Counted from the first letter of the stretch, positions 52,841 through 61,483 are shown. The stretch: DNA of 64,000 nucleotides from an uncultured Paludibaculum sp. (GCF_963665245.1 NZ_OY762269.1:1990501-2054500), one strand, 5' to 3'. Notes: generated by a model not told the origin, from the sequence alone. Numbers and translations are program-made.

Positions 52841-53945
52841 CCTTCTTGTTCTGGTTCAAGTCGGCCTGGGAGGATTCCGCCTGCTCCTTGAGCTTCTGCG
52901 CATTGAAGTGATTGACGCAGGCGGTGAGCAGTTCGTCGATCTCGCCTTCCATCACGCGGTCGAGTTGATGGAGGGTGAGGCCGATGCGGTGATCGGTAAC
53001 GCGGTTTTCCTTGAAGTTGTACGTGCGGATCTTTTCCGAGCGGTCGCCGGTGCCCACCTGACTACGACGGTCAGCTCCAATGGCCTGCTGCTGCTTCTCC
53101 ATCTCAAGTTCATAGAGACGGGAGCGGAGGACACGCTCCGCCTTGGCGCGATTCTTGATCTGCGATTTTTCGTCCTGGCAACTCACCACGAGGCCCGTCG
53201 GCAGGTGGGTGAGACGGACTGCGGAGTAAGTGGTGTTTACCGACTGTCCGCCGGGGCCGGAGGAGCAGAATGTGTCGATGCGGACGTCCTTGGGCTCGAG
53301 CTTGATTTCGACTTCGTCGGCCTCGGGCATGACGGCCACCGTGATAGTTGAAGTGTGAATGCGGCCTTGCTGTTCCGTGACCGGGACGCGCTGGACGCGA
53401 TGGACTCCGCTCTCGTACTTCAACTTGGAGAACACGCGATCGCCACCGACCATCGCGATGACTTCCTTGGAGCCGCCCGCGCCCGACTCGCTGGCCGAGA
53501 TGACTTCCACCTTCCAGCGCCTGGAATCGGCGTAGCGCGAGTAGACGCGAAAGATCTCGGCCGCGAACAGGCTGGCTTCGTCCCCGCCGGCGCCGGCGCG
53601 GATTTCCAGTAGTACGTTCTTCTCGTCGTTGGGATCCTTGGGCAACAGCAGGATTTCGAGCTGTTCCTCGAGCCTGGTGGTAGCCGGCTCCAGCCGTGCG
53701 ATCTCTTCCTGGGCCATCGCCCGCAAGTCAGGATCTTCGTCCTCGATCATCTGGCGGGCCTGGGCGAGTTCCTCGACCGCCTTCTTGTATTCGCGATACA
53801 CGCCGACCGTCTCTTCGAGGTCGCGGTGCATTTTGGCGGTCTTGCGGTACTTTTCGGGGTCGTTGATGACCTCCGGATCGGCCATTTGCGCCGTGAGCGC
53901 GTTGTATCGCTTCTCAACGTCTTCTAGTTGCTGCGTGAGGTCCAT
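52806..53945 (-). CDS. prfA: Peptide chain release factor 1
   Basis: 379 residues. The GGQ loop is SSGPGGQSVNTTYSAVRL, and the anticodon-like PxT motif that reads UAA/UAG is RVPVTEQQGRIHTST. N-terminal helices (LEDVEKRYNALTAQMADPEV) and domain 2 (EIRAGAGGDEASLFA) are complete. The PVT tripeptide, not SPF, makes it RF1 rather than RF2. The C-terminal Gln/Asn/Lys/Asp-rich tail is about 20 residues longer than in E. coli. It is followed by prmC and preceded by the DUF1385 gene, whose stop touches its start (1-base overlap). Confidence 0.96.
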   Translation of the reverse strand: MDLTQQLEDVEKRYNALTAQMADPEVINDPEKYRKTAKMHRDLEETVGVYREYKKAVEELAQARQMIEDEDPDLRAMAQEEIARLEPATTRLEEQLEILLLPKDPNDEKNVLLEIRAGAGGDEASLFAAEIFRVYSRYADSRRWKVEVISASESGAGGSKEVIAMVGGDRVFSKLKYESGVHRVQRVPVTEQQGRIHTSTITVAVMPEADEVEIKLEPKDVRIDTFCSSGPGGQSVNTTYSAVRLTHLPTGLVVSCQDEKSQIKNRAKAERVLRSRLYELEMEKQQQAIGADRRSQVGTGDRSEKIRTYNFKENRVTDHRIGLTLHQLDRVMEGEIDELLTACVNHFNAQKLKEQAESSQADLNQNKKDDGKDRGPTGG

Positions 53946-54958
53946 TAGGCTATTACCAACTCGCCGCCCTGCTGCTTCTCAATCTCCATTGCACCATCAA
54001 GGGCTCGAATGGCAACAGCGGTCTGGTCATCGGCCGGAGGCTGCGTGGTGATGCGCTGCAACCAGAGGCCGGGTGCGGTCATAAGTGCCAGCAATCCGCT
54101 GCGGTGCTTGGCGGCGAAGCGGATGAGCTCGTAGCTGAGGCCGGCGATCAGCGGCAGCGCGACCACCCGGACCAGCATCTTCGCCCAGAACGTGTCGACC
54201 GGGATCACCGCGTAGACGGCGATGGACACCATCATGACGACCAGCAGGAAACTTGTTCCGCAGCGGGGATGAAATGTGACAAAGCGCTGGGCGTTCTCCA
54301 CAGTGACCGGCTTTCCGGATTCAAAGTTGAAGACGACGCGATGCTCGGCACCGTGGTATTCGAAGACACGGTGGATGTCCTTCCAGCGCGAGATGATCCA
54401 GAGGAATCCGAGGAAGATGACCAGGCGGATGACGCCATCCATCAGATTGAACAGGATCCGATTGCCGAGCCCGAGTTGCGGGTAGAGCTTTTGCAACTCC
54501 GTAGTGAGCAGCAGCGGCACGAACTTGTAGAGGGCGATGAAGAAAACGAAAGAGAACAGCAGATTCAGGGTCATCACCCAGCCGGGGATCTCCGTAGGTT
54601 TCTTCTCTCCGGCCGGCGCGGCGGCTTTGCCTTCCTTCTCTGCTTCCGCCTGCATGGCGACATCCGCGGAAAATCGAAGGGCCTTCACACCCAGCGACAT
54701 GGCTTGCCCGAGCGTGCCGACCCCACGGAAGATGGGTAGCTTGAAGATCGGGTATTTCTCCGAGACCTTTGGAAGGGGTTGCTCCTCGGTGACGATGACG
54801 CCGTCGGGCCGGCGCACGGCGACGCAATAGCTGTGAGGAGCGCGCATCATGACGCCCTCCATGACAGCCTGGCCGCCCACCAGGGTCTCTTCGCCACTCT
54901 CGAGAATCGGCAGCATCTGGGTATGTGCGGCCAGGCGAAGATAGCTCTTCCAGTTCAA
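53945..54958 (-). CDS. DUF1385 membrane protein (YqhQ-like)
   Basis: 337 residues. The DUF1385 N-terminus is VGGQAVMEGVMMRAPHSYCV, followed by FKLPIFRGVGTLGQAMSLG. Membrane spans lie near 130-150, 180-200, 245-262 and 268-285 (VVALPLIAGLSYELIRFAA). The conserved central segment is VFEYHGAEHRVVFNFESG, with FHPRCGTSFLLVVMMVS after it. The family (B. subtilis YqhQ) has no known biochemical role but sits next to prfA-prmC in many bacteria, as here. It is the first gene of that operon, directly behind a good sigma-70-type promoter. Confidence 0.9.
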   Translation of the reverse strand: MNWKSYLRLAAHTQMLPILESGEETLVGGQAVMEGVMMRAPHSYCVAVRRPDGVIVTEEQPLPKVSEKYPIFKLPIFRGVGTLGQAMSLGVKALRFSADVAMQAEAEKEGKAAAPAGEKKPTEIPGWVMTLNLLFSFVFFIALYKFVPLLLTTELQKLYPQLGLGNRILFNLMDGVIRLVIFLGFLWIISRWKDIHRVFEYHGAEHRVVFNFESGKPVTVENAQRFVTFHPRCGTSFLLVVMMVSIAVYAVIPVDTFWAKMLVRVVALPLIAGLSYELIRFAAKHRSGLLALMTAPGLWLQRITTQPPADDQTAVAIRALDGAMEIEKQQGGELVIA

Positions 54959-54984
54959 GGTTGTATACGCCTCTCTTAAATACC

Positions 54985-55012
54985 AGTATAGCGGTAGCCG
55001 GAAATGTGTCCA
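54985..55012 (-). promoter_or_regulatory. Sigma-70-type promoter of DUF1385-prfA-prmC operon
   Basis: On the minus strand, TGGACA (5/6 match to TTGACA) at 55012-55007, a 16-bp spacer, then TATACT (5/6 match to TATAAT) at 54990-54985. The start codon follows 26 bases further at 54958, a normal leader length. Confidence 0.7.
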
Positions 55013-55019
55013 TGGCCCT

Positions 55020-55859
55020 CTATCGAGGAGGGCCGGAGGGGTGGAGCTGATTGAGGATCCGGGCGGCGCTGGGGAAGAGTGGGGATGCCTCTCGAAGAGC
55101 CCTTACCGTTTCTTCGCCCTGGTTACCCTGGCGGAGCATGGTGAGAGCCAGGACGTAGTTCGCTTTCTTGTTAGCAGGATCGAGACGCAGGGCGGAGCGG
55201 GCGTAGTCCTGGGCTTTCACGGTCGCCTCGGCCGCATACTGTCCGAAGGCTGCGTCCGCGAGGAAGTTGGGGTTGGATTGATCCAGGGTTGCGGCGCGGG
55301 CCAGAAGTTCACAGGCTTTGGAGTATTCCCTTGCCTGTAAAGCGTAGACCCCGCGCATGTGTAGTGCGTCGGCGAACTGCGGGTCCTCCTCGAGAGCCTT
55401 GTCGAGGAGTTCGACGGACTCGTCATCCCGTCCGGACTTGGCCGCCTTCCCCGCTTTCTGCCAGAGTTTCAGGGCCTTGCCGGGTATCTGATGAGCCAGT
55501 CGGTAATAGCTGACGGGTCCGGCGTTTCTTGCACTTCCGCCGGTGATCCTGGACAAATCGAAGCGGACCGTGGTCATTGACGGCACGGTGACCAGTTGCT
55601 TGGCGAGGACTTCGCCCTGCAAGGTGGTGAGCCGAACCTCATAGTTGCCGGACGCCAGGGATCTGAATTCAAACGAGCCATCACTGCTGACGTGAGTTGT
55701 GGTTTGGGAGAGGGGTGACGTGAGTTCGACCGCCGTGACCTGTAGGCGATCGGGGATTCCGTTTTCCGAGACTAACGTTCCTTCCATTTGATACTGCATT
55801 TCCCTGAACTGAGCGTGCAGAGACACGGCTAGCAGCAGGTAGAGCAAGAGTCGAGACAC
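55020..55859 (-). CDS. Secreted TPR protein with carboxypeptidase-regulatory-like domain
   Basis: About 279 residues from a GTG at 55859 (GGAGG 11 bases upstream), giving a signal peptide (SRLLLYLLLAVSLHAQ); a longer frame upstream is also open. An N-terminal beta-sandwich (about 25-110; GTLVSENGIPDRLQVTAVEL, SSDGSFEFRSLASGNYEVRL) resembles a CarboxypepD_reg/Cna-B-like fold. TPR helices follow from about 130: ESVELLDKALEEDPQFADAL, RGVYALQAREYSKACELLAR and ALRLDPANKKANYVLALTML. This two-part layout is frequent in acidobacteria and suggests a periplasmic scaffolding protein. Confidence 0.8.
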   Translation of the reverse strand: MSRLLLYLLLAVSLHAQFREMQYQMEGTLVSENGIPDRLQVTAVELTSPLSQTTTHVSSDGSFEFRSLASGNYEVRLTTLQGEVLAKQLVTVPSMTTVRFDLSRITGGSARNAGPVSYYRLAHQIPGKALKLWQKAGKAAKSGRDDESVELLDKALEEDPQFADALHMRGVYALQAREYSKACELLARAATLDQSNPNFLADAAFGQYAAEATVKAQDYARSALRLDPANKKANYVLALTMLRQGNQGEETVRALREASPLFPSAARILNQLHPSGPPR

Positions 55860-55969
55860 TAAGGGTGAGTCCTCCAGAGAATAGACATGTGTAGAGACAC
55901 AGACCCTCCGCGTATAAGACGGAGGCATCTGTTCAGCCGACTGGGCCGGGGGATTTCAGAGCAGCGGGA

Positions 55970-56341
55970 TCAGGCCGCGGCGAGCGCTTTCCGGGCGCGG
56001 GCGTGGGTATCGAGCAACCAGCGGAGTTGAGTGGTCTCAAACGGGGCGGCGCAGTAGTCGGCGGCGCCCGCTTCGAGCGCATCCAGCCATCCGTCAACTT
56101 CCGGCAGACGGCTTACTACTACGACAGGAGTGTGCTTGAAACGCTGCAGGACGGGCTTCAGCACATCGGGGGATGGCGAACAAAAGACAATGTCCGGATG
56201 GGGATGTTCCCGGTCCTGGTCCTGGGTCTGATTGAAAGTAAAGCAGTTGCAGCGAGAAAGGGCATCGGAAAGAGCGTTTGACAAGACGCCCTCCAAGCCG
56301 AAAAGAGTGGCTTTGTAGTTGGTTTTCTTCGAGTCAAGCAT
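55970..56341 (-). CDS. Degenerate receiver-domain (pseudo-receiver) protein
   Basis: 123 residues covering one CheY-like alpha/beta domain. Strand beta3 reads HPDIVFCSPSP where receivers have D-x-V-L-L-D, so the phospho-acceptor Asp is replaced by Cys or Ser. Beta4 is TPVVVVSRLPE (Ser in place of Thr is common). The invariant Lys of beta5 is missing (GAADYCAAPFE instead of D-Y-L-x-K-P-F). The fold pattern EAGAADYxxxPF is otherwise kept. Phosphorylation is therefore unlikely, and it may work by protein contacts. No output domain, and it is divergent from ispG, 210 bp apart. Confidence 0.72.
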   Translation of the reverse strand: MLDSKKTNYKATLFGLEGVLSNALSDALSRCNCFTFNQTQDQDREHPHPDIVFCSPSPDVLKPVLQRFKHTPVVVVSRLPEVDGWLDALEAGAADYCAAPFETTQLRWLLDTHARARKALAAA

Positions 56342-56550
56342 TTGATCCCTCCAGCAAGACTTTGTCCTCGCACAGGGAAGTACTCGACCTCAGCAGGGAG
56401 AAACGGACCGCGTAACAACGTGAACGTTCCGTTCTGAAGCCAGGATACGCCCAATGTGGGGTGCTGGTCCAATTGAAAAAAGTTATGATTGCGATGCCAG
56501 TCCGGTTTCCCGGCCGGGGGCTTGGTAAAATGGAGTTTTCCGGAGGCAGA

Positions 56551-57789
56551 ATGGCTATCATCGCGCGGCGCAAATCGGTGGTCGTGAGCATTGGCGGTGT
56601 GAAGGTTGGCGGCACCAATCCGGTGGTTGTCCAATCGATGACGAACACGGACACGGCTGATGTGACCGGCACTGTCAACCAGGTGATGGCGCTGGCGAAC
56701 GCCGGGTCTGAGCTTGTCCGTGTGACGGTGAATACGGAGGAGGCGGCTAAGGCCGTCCCTCGCATCGTCGACACGCTGTCGATGTTTGGCATGAAGGTCC
56801 CCATCATTGGAGACTTCCACTACAACGGCCACATACTTCTGAAGAAGTATCCGGAGTGTGCGAAAGCTCTCTCCAAATACAGGATTAACCCGGGCAACGT
56901 TAATATCGGCCGAAAGACCGATGACAATTACCGCACAATGATCGAATGTGCCGTGGAGTACGGCAAACCTGTCAGAATCGGCGTGAATTGGGGCTCTCTG
57001 GATGGCGCCCTGCTGACCCGGATGATGGACGAGAATGCGAACAGCTCCAATCCGCTGACGGCCGCCGATGTCACCAAGCGGGCGATTGTCGTGAGCGCGA
57101 TCGAGTCGGCGTCCGCGGCGGAGTCCTACGGTCTGTCGCGCGACCAAATCATACTCAGTGCGAAGGTTTCCGCCGTTCAGGATCTGATCGACGTCTACCG
57201 CATGCTGGCCGCTGAGTGCGACTACCCGCTCCACCTGGGGTTGACGGAAGCAGGCATGGGGGCCAAGGGGATTGTGGCGACGACCGCGGCTCTCTCGGTG
57301 CTGCTGCAGGAGGGGATCGGAGACACGATCCGCGCCTCGCTGACGCCGCTGCCGAACGGCGACCGCACAGAGGAAGTCCTGGTTTCGCAGCAGATTCTGC
57401 AATCGCTGGGGATCCGTAGCTTTACTCCTCAGGTAACGGCGTGCCCCGGCTGCGGCCGGACCACCAGCACGTTCTTCCAGGAATTGGCCGATCAGATTCA
57501 AACGTATCTGCGGGAGCAGATGCCCCTCTGGAAGGAGAAGTTCCAGGGCGTGGAAGAGATGAAGGTCGCTGTAATGGGTTGCATCGTGAATGGCCCGGGC
57601 GAGTCGAAACACGCCAACATTGGCATCTCGCTGCCCGGCACGGCCGAGGATCCGAAAGCGCCAGTGTACGTCGATGGAAAGCTGGTCACCACCCTGAAAG
57701 GCGAGGGGATCGTCGATGATTTTACCGGCATGGTGAATCAGTACGTCGAGCGCACGTATGGCGCCAACCAGCCCACGGCGGTGAACTGA
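56551..57789 (+). CDS. ispG: 4-hydroxy-3-methylbut-2-en-1-yl diphosphate synthase
   Basis: 412 residues from the ATG at 56551, chosen for its GGAGG RBS (TTCCGGAGGCAGA); longer upstream frames have no family support. It converts MEcPP to HMBPP in the MEP isoprenoid pathway using a [4Fe-4S] cluster. Features are VVVQSMTNTDTADV at the TIM-barrel start, LVRVTVNTEEAA, PIIGDFHYN, INPGNVN, and the C-terminal cluster cysteines in VTACPGCGRT and VMGCIVNGPGESKHANIGIS. Together with ispA at the right edge it represents isoprenoid synthesis. The short ~410-residue form lacks the plant/chlamydial insert. Confidence 0.96.
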   Translation: MAIIARRKSVVVSIGGVKVGGTNPVVVQSMTNTDTADVTGTVNQVMALANAGSELVRVTVNTEEAAKAVPRIVDTLSMFGMKVPIIGDFHYNGHILLKKYPECAKALSKYRINPGNVNIGRKTDDNYRTMIECAVEYGKPVRIGVNWGSLDGALLTRMMDENANSSNPLTAADVTKRAIVVSAIESASAAESYGLSRDQIILSAKVSAVQDLIDVYRMLAAECDYPLHLGLTEAGMGAKGIVATTAALSVLLQEGIGDTIRASLTPLPNGDRTEEVLVSQQILQSLGIRSFTPQVTACPGCGRTTSTFFQELADQIQTYLREQMPLWKEKFQGVEEMKVAVMGCIVNGPGESKHANIGISLPGTAEDPKAPVYVDGKLVTTLKGEGIVDDFTGMVNQYVERTYGANQPTAVN

Positions 57790-57867
57790 GCGGCTGGCGA
57801 GCGGATTGCGGTATCCTGAAAGTTGCGTGAAAACGCAAAGTCCACGCCGGAAGGAGGTGAGTAGGAA

Positions 57868-58065
57868 ATGGCGGAAGTTTACATCCAGGATGGTGAAACT
57901 CTGGAAAGCGCATTGCGGCGGTTCAAGCGCAAGGTGCAGCAGGAGGACATCATCAAAGAGATCAAGAAACACTCCTACTACATGAAGCCCGGCGAGAAAA
58001 AGCGCGTGAAGGCGGCATTGGCGCGCAAGCGCAACCGGAAGAAGCGCAACAAGGACATGGACTAA
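57868..58065 (+). CDS. rpsU: 30S ribosomal protein S21
   Basis: 65 residues, complete. Family features: the N-terminal VYIQDGETLESALRRFKRKV, then KEIKKHSYYMKPGEKKRVK and the Arg/Lys-rich tail LARKRNRKKRNKD. S21 assists initiation by helping base-pairing of the mRNA Shine-Dalgarno with 16S rRNA. A strong RBS (GGAAGGAGGTGA) lies 8-9 bases before the ATG. It follows ispG on the same strand (78 bp) and is closed by a perfect-palindrome terminator. Confidence 0.97.
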   Translation: MAEVYIQDGETLESALRRFKRKVQQEDIIKEIKKHSYYMKPGEKKRVKAALARKRNRKKRNKDMD

Positions 58066-58095
58066 CGGTCCTGTCACGGGTTTTACACAACAACA

Positions 58096-58131
58096 GCAGA
58101 AAGGGCGTCCCGCGCGGGACGCCCTTTCTGC
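58096..58131. terminator. Perfect-palindrome terminator after rpsU
   Basis: A 36-bp perfect palindrome with an 18-bp arm (GCAGAAAGGGCGTCCCGC and its complement) between the convergent ends of rpsU and the DUF4412-like gene. The stem carries A and T stretches next to its G+C core on each side, so it can serve both directions. Confidence 0.85.
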
Positions 58132-58153
58132 TTCTTGAAGCTCGCGGCCGAAC

Positions 58154-59260
58154 CTACTTGTTGGACTCGCGAATTGCCTTCTTCATGTCGCTCTCGACCT
58201 CCTTGAAGCCGGCCGGGACTGTGAAGTTGGTGGTGTCCACGGCGCCGGAGGAGAACGAGGTCCATTCCGTCGTGATCTCCATCAGAGCCTGCGGACCCGC
58301 AGCCTGAGGCTGCGCCGCCGGTTGCGGCTGTTCTGCCGCGGGCGGAGGATCCGCCTGTTTCTTCTTGCGGCCGAAGCCACCCAGCATGCCGCCCGCCGCG
58401 GCGCCGGCCAGACCACCGAAGCGGCCACCAGTCGCGCGCCCCGCGGCCCCACTGGCGGCGTCGGTCTGCGCCGTTTGGGCCACCTCACCCGCGGTAGGCG
58501 GAGGCGGACCTTCCTGTTGAGGCATGCCGCCAGGACCACCCATGCCCTGCATCTTCATGACCTGATAGACCGGAATGCCTTCCAGCTTCGACGCTTCCTT
58601 CGCCAGCTTGGCCATGCCTTCGCCCATGCCGGGCTGCATCGCCATCCGCGAGTACTTCATCGTGTCGAGGTTGTACGCCAGTTTCTGTGCCATCAACGTG
58701 TGGAACTTCTTGACTTCGTCATAGCCCGGAATGTCCTTGGCCATCCACATGTCGGAGTCGAAGTTCATCGCACCGGTCTGGCCGGACTTGCTATCCTTCG
58801 TCTCCATCGTCACCTTCAGCAGCGTCTCTTGGGCGCTCAACCCGCTGACGACTTTCACCTGGCCTGTCTTCTGGACATCCATCTTGAAATTCATCTCGGC
58901 GCCCGGGGTTTGCTGGGTCTTGCCGGACATCCGCTTCTGCATGGCTTCCATTGCCTGGCCGAATTCGGCAAACGTGATGACCGAGAACGTCTTCTTGTCG
59001 AGATTGATATCGGTCATGGTCTCTTTGTCGAGATCCACGATGTGGATGCCGTGCGGGTCCACCGTCGCCATGCGGTTGCCCTTCAAATAGACCGTGCTGG
59101 TGGTGGGTTCCAAGGCCTTGCCTCCGCCGGGAACCATCTTCATCATGCGCGTCAGCGTTCCGCCCGTGATTTGTGTTTTCTGCTGGTATGTGAAATCGGC
59201 CCACAGCGGAGACAGCAATAGGCTGCCCGACAACGCAAGGCTTGCGCCTAGAAATCTCAT
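58154..59260 (-). CDS. Secreted DUF4412-like protein with low-complexity insert
   Basis: 368 residues from the ATG at 59260, which has GGAGGG 6 bases upstream and starts a signal peptide (RFLGASLALSGSLLLSPLWA); an ATG at 59278 is in frame. The N-terminal ~220 residues form a LolA-like beta sheet seen in DUF4412 proteins: YQQKTQITGGTL, TSTVYLKGNRMATVDPHGIHIVDL, TMTDINLDKKTF and DSDMWMAKDIPGYDEVKKF. A Gly/Ala/Pro/Gln-rich insert (about 245-330, with GGFGRKKKQADPPP) separates this from the last strand (TNFTVPAGFKEVESDM). Probably binds a lipid or outer-membrane partner in the periplasm; function unknown. Confidence 0.75.
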   Translation of the reverse strand: MRFLGASLALSGSLLLSPLWADFTYQQKTQITGGTLTRMMKMVPGGGKALEPTTSTVYLKGNRMATVDPHGIHIVDLDKETMTDINLDKKTFSVITFAEFGQAMEAMQKRMSGKTQQTPGAEMNFKMDVQKTGQVKVVSGLSAQETLLKVTMETKDSKSGQTGAMNFDSDMWMAKDIPGYDEVKKFHTLMAQKLAYNLDTMKYSRMAMQPGMGEGMAKLAKEASKLEGIPVYQVMKMQGMGGPGGMPQQEGPPPPTAGEVAQTAQTDAASGAAGRATGGRFGGLAGAAAGGMLGGFGRKKKQADPPPAAEQPQPAAQPQAAGPQALMEITTEWTSFSSGAVDTTNFTVPAGFKEVESDMKKAIRESNK

Positions 59261-59329
59261 TAGATCCCTCCTCTGCACAGCGTAGAAGAATCCACGCTGC
59301 TATACAATAGCGGTCACTGGAGTTACACA

Positions 59330-59785
59330 GTGTCATCCGAACTGACGGTCCGGCCCACGCTCAAACGCGCGAAGTTCTCCGCGGCGCTCTGCGTCCTCTT
59401 TCTGATCCTTGTCATTTGGCTGTGGCGGACGCGTGCGCCGGACGCCGCATGGTGGATAGTGATAGTTGGTGTCATTCCGTTTCTGGCGCCGATACTGAGC
59501 TGGTTGGATTCCACCCGGACGGAACTCACACTGGAAGGCAGCGTGGTGCGCTACCGGCATGGTCTGGTGAACCAGACGACGAGGGCCCTGGATTTGCGGA
59601 AACTGCAGGACGTTCGCGTGGAACGTTCCTTCACCCAGCGGTTTTGGGGTGTTGGCACGCTGGTGCTGGAGACCGCCAACGAGTCGGGACGCATCGTCGT
59701 GAACGATATCGATGGTGCTCAGCGCGTGGCCGATCGAATCCTGACCGCATCTCGAACAGAAGGAAACTCGACCCAGAATGTCTGA
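59330..59785 (+). CDS. Bacterial PH-domain membrane protein (YdbS/YdbT-like)
   Basis: 151 residues from a GTG. Two spans (about 15-33 and 38-58, the second WWIVIVGVIPFLAPIL) precede one bPH2 domain: TELTLEGSVVRYRHGLVNQTTRALDLRKL, then VGTLVLETANESGRIVVNDI. Half the length of typical two-repeat YdbT proteins, so it may form a dimer. It is the first gene of a compact plus-strand run and overlaps the SDR gene by 8 bases, suggesting coupled translation but no obvious shared pathway. Confidence 0.8.
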   Translation: MSSELTVRPTLKRAKFSAALCVLFLILVIWLWRTRAPDAAWWIVIVGVIPFLAPILSWLDSTRTELTLEGSVVRYRHGLVNQTTRALDLRKLQDVRVERSFTQRFWGVGTLVLETANESGRIVVNDIDGAQRVADRILTASRTEGNSTQNV

Positions 59786-60524
59786 CAGTCTGAAAGATAA
59801 GATTGCACTGATCACCGGGGCCTCCCGCGGCCTGGGCCGCGCGATGGCGGTTGCATTGGCGGGCGCGGGCGCTCGCGTGGCGCTGGTGGGCCGCGACGCG
59901 GCCAAGTTGGAAGAAACCGCCGCTGCGTGTGGAGATGCGGCCATGATACTCCCTTGTGACGTCACCAAGGAGGAGGAGATCGCTCAGCTTGAGCAGCGTG
60001 TCTCGGAGTCCTTGGGCAAGGTTCAGATCCTCATCAACAATGCGGGAGTGAATCTTCGCAAGCCGGTGACTGAATTCACCCTGGCGGAATGGCATTGGGT
60101 GATGGACAGCAATCTCACCAGCGCTTTCCTCTGTGCGCGCGCCTTCGTCCCTCACATGAAGGGCACCGGCTATGGGCGCATCCTCAACATGACGTCCATC
60201 ATGAGCCACGTGTCGCTACCCGGTCGGTGTGCCTATTCGGCGTCGAAGACGGGCTTGCTGGGCCTCACGCGCGCTCTTGCCATGGAGTTGGCGGGCGAGG
60301 GGATTACGGTCAACGGCATCAGCCCGGGGCCGTTCGCGACGGAGATGAACGCGCCGCTGCTGAACAATCCGGAGGCGAACGCGCAGTTCCTTTCGAAGAT
60401 TCCGGTGGGCCAGTGGGGCGACCCCGCCGACATTGGCGCGCTCGCCCTGTATCTGTGTCTGCCCGAGTCCCGCTTCATCACCGGGACGGACATTGTCATT
60501 GACGGAGGATGGCTGGCCCAATGA
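59778..60524 (+). CDS. Short-chain dehydrogenase/reductase (SDR)
   Basis: 248 residues, classical SDR. Cofactor motif TGASRGLGRAMAVAL, NAG motif INNAGVN, catalytic Ser in MTSIMSHVSLPG and Tyr-x3-Lys in CAYSASKTG, then the PG motif ISPGPFATEMNAPL. Arg after the Gly-rich loop (TGASRG) fits NADPH or NAD. Sequence resembles gluconate 5-dehydrogenase or 2-keto-3-deoxy-gluconate dehydrogenase-type SDRs. The ATGA overlap with a sugar-type periplasmic binding protein gene favours a sugar or sugar-acid substrate. Confidence 0.92.
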   Translation: MSDSLKDKIALITGASRGLGRAMAVALAGAGARVALVGRDAAKLEETAAACGDAAMILPCDVTKEEEIAQLEQRVSESLGKVQILINNAGVNLRKPVTEFTLAEWHWVMDSNLTSAFLCARAFVPHMKGTGYGRILNMTSIMSHVSLPGRCAYSASKTGLLGLTRALAMELAGEGITVNGISPGPFATEMNAPLLNNPEANAQFLSKIPVGQWGDPADIGALALYLCLPESRFITGTDIVIDGGWLAQ

Positions 60525-61474
60525 GGCGCCGCGCATTCCTGGCGGCTGGCGCGGCCGGCGTCACCGCCGCCTGCAGGCGCAGCGGGAAGCGCAGAATCGC
60601 GGTGATCCCGAAAGGCACGTCGCACCTGTTCTGGGTGTCGGTGCAGGTGGGTGCGCTGGCCGCGGGGAAACAGCTCAATGTCGAGATCCTCTGGAATGGT
60701 CCGGCCACGGAGACGGATTTCAACCGGCAGATCCAGATCATCGACTCGATGGTCGCCCAGCGCGTGGACGGCATCGCGGTGGCCGTGAGTGAGCGGCAGG
60801 CGCTCGCGGGGCCTATTGACCGGGCCGTAGCTTCGGGCATACCGGTCACCGTGTTCGATTCCGGTGTGGACACGCAGAGCTACATGACCTATGTCGGCAC
60901 TGACAATGTGCTTGCGGGGCGTTTGGCGGCCCGGACGTTGGCCGAGATCCTGGGCGGCAAGGGTAAGGTGGCCGTGGTTCTGCACATGCCGGGCAGCCTT
61001 TCGACCATGGACCGTGAGAGCGGCTTCAAGGATGAAGTGGAGAAGAAGTTCCCGGGACTCAAGATCGTCGCCGAGCAGTTCGGCATGTCGGACCGGGCCA
61101 AGTCCCGGGCGGCCGCGGAGAATATCCTGGCTGCTCATCCTGATCTCGACGCCTTCTTCACCTCCACCGAGCCCAGTGCCACCGGGACGGTACTGGCGCT
61201 GAAGAGCCGGGGGCTTGAGCGCAAGGTCAAACTCGTGACGGTGGACTCCAGCGAGAATCTCATTGATGAGATGCGCTCTGGAGTGCTGAGCGCACTGGTG
61301 GCGCAGGACCCCTTTGGGATGGCCTTTCAGGCGGTGAAGTCACTTGTGGACAAACTGGACGGGAAGCAACCACCCAAGAGGATCGAATTGGAGCCGCGAG
61401 TCATCACAGCGCCGGATCTGGACAAGCCGGAAGTGCAACAATTGCTGAAACCGGACATCCGGAAATATCTGTAG
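60521..61474 (+). CDS. RbsB-like sugar-binding lipoprotein of ABC type
   Basis: About 317 residues from the ATG at 60521 (ATGA overlap with the SDR). The leader MRRRAFLAAGAAGVTAAC carries both a twin-Arg-like start and a lipobox-like end with Cys18, so a Tat-exported lipoprotein is likely. The type I periplasmic binding fold is seen in RRIAVIPKGTSHLFWVSVQ, IIDSMVAQRVDGIAVAVSE, IPVTVFDSGVD, YVGTDNVLAGRLAARTLAE and LVTVDSSENLIDEMRSGVLS. Usual partners, the permease and ATPase, are not in this window, so it may use distant transport genes or act as a sensor. Confidence 0.87.
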   Translation: MRRRAFLAAGAAGVTAACRRSGKRRIAVIPKGTSHLFWVSVQVGALAAGKQLNVEILWNGPATETDFNRQIQIIDSMVAQRVDGIAVAVSERQALAGPIDRAVASGIPVTVFDSGVDTQSYMTYVGTDNVLAGRLAARTLAEILGGKGKVAVVLHMPGSLSTMDRESGFKDEVEKKFPGLKIVAEQFGMSDRAKSRAAAENILAAHPDLDAFFTSTEPSATGTVLALKSRGLERKVKLVTVDSSENLIDEMRSGVLSALVAQDPFGMAFQAVKSLVDKLDGKQPPKRIELEPRVITAPDLDKPEVQQLLKPDIRKYL

Positions 61475-61483
61475 AGAAGGCGC

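Noticed and set aside
56158..58077. 639-codon minus-strand open frame opposite ispG and rpsU
   Set aside because: It covers two certain genes on the plus strand and has a His/Arg-rich shadow composition.
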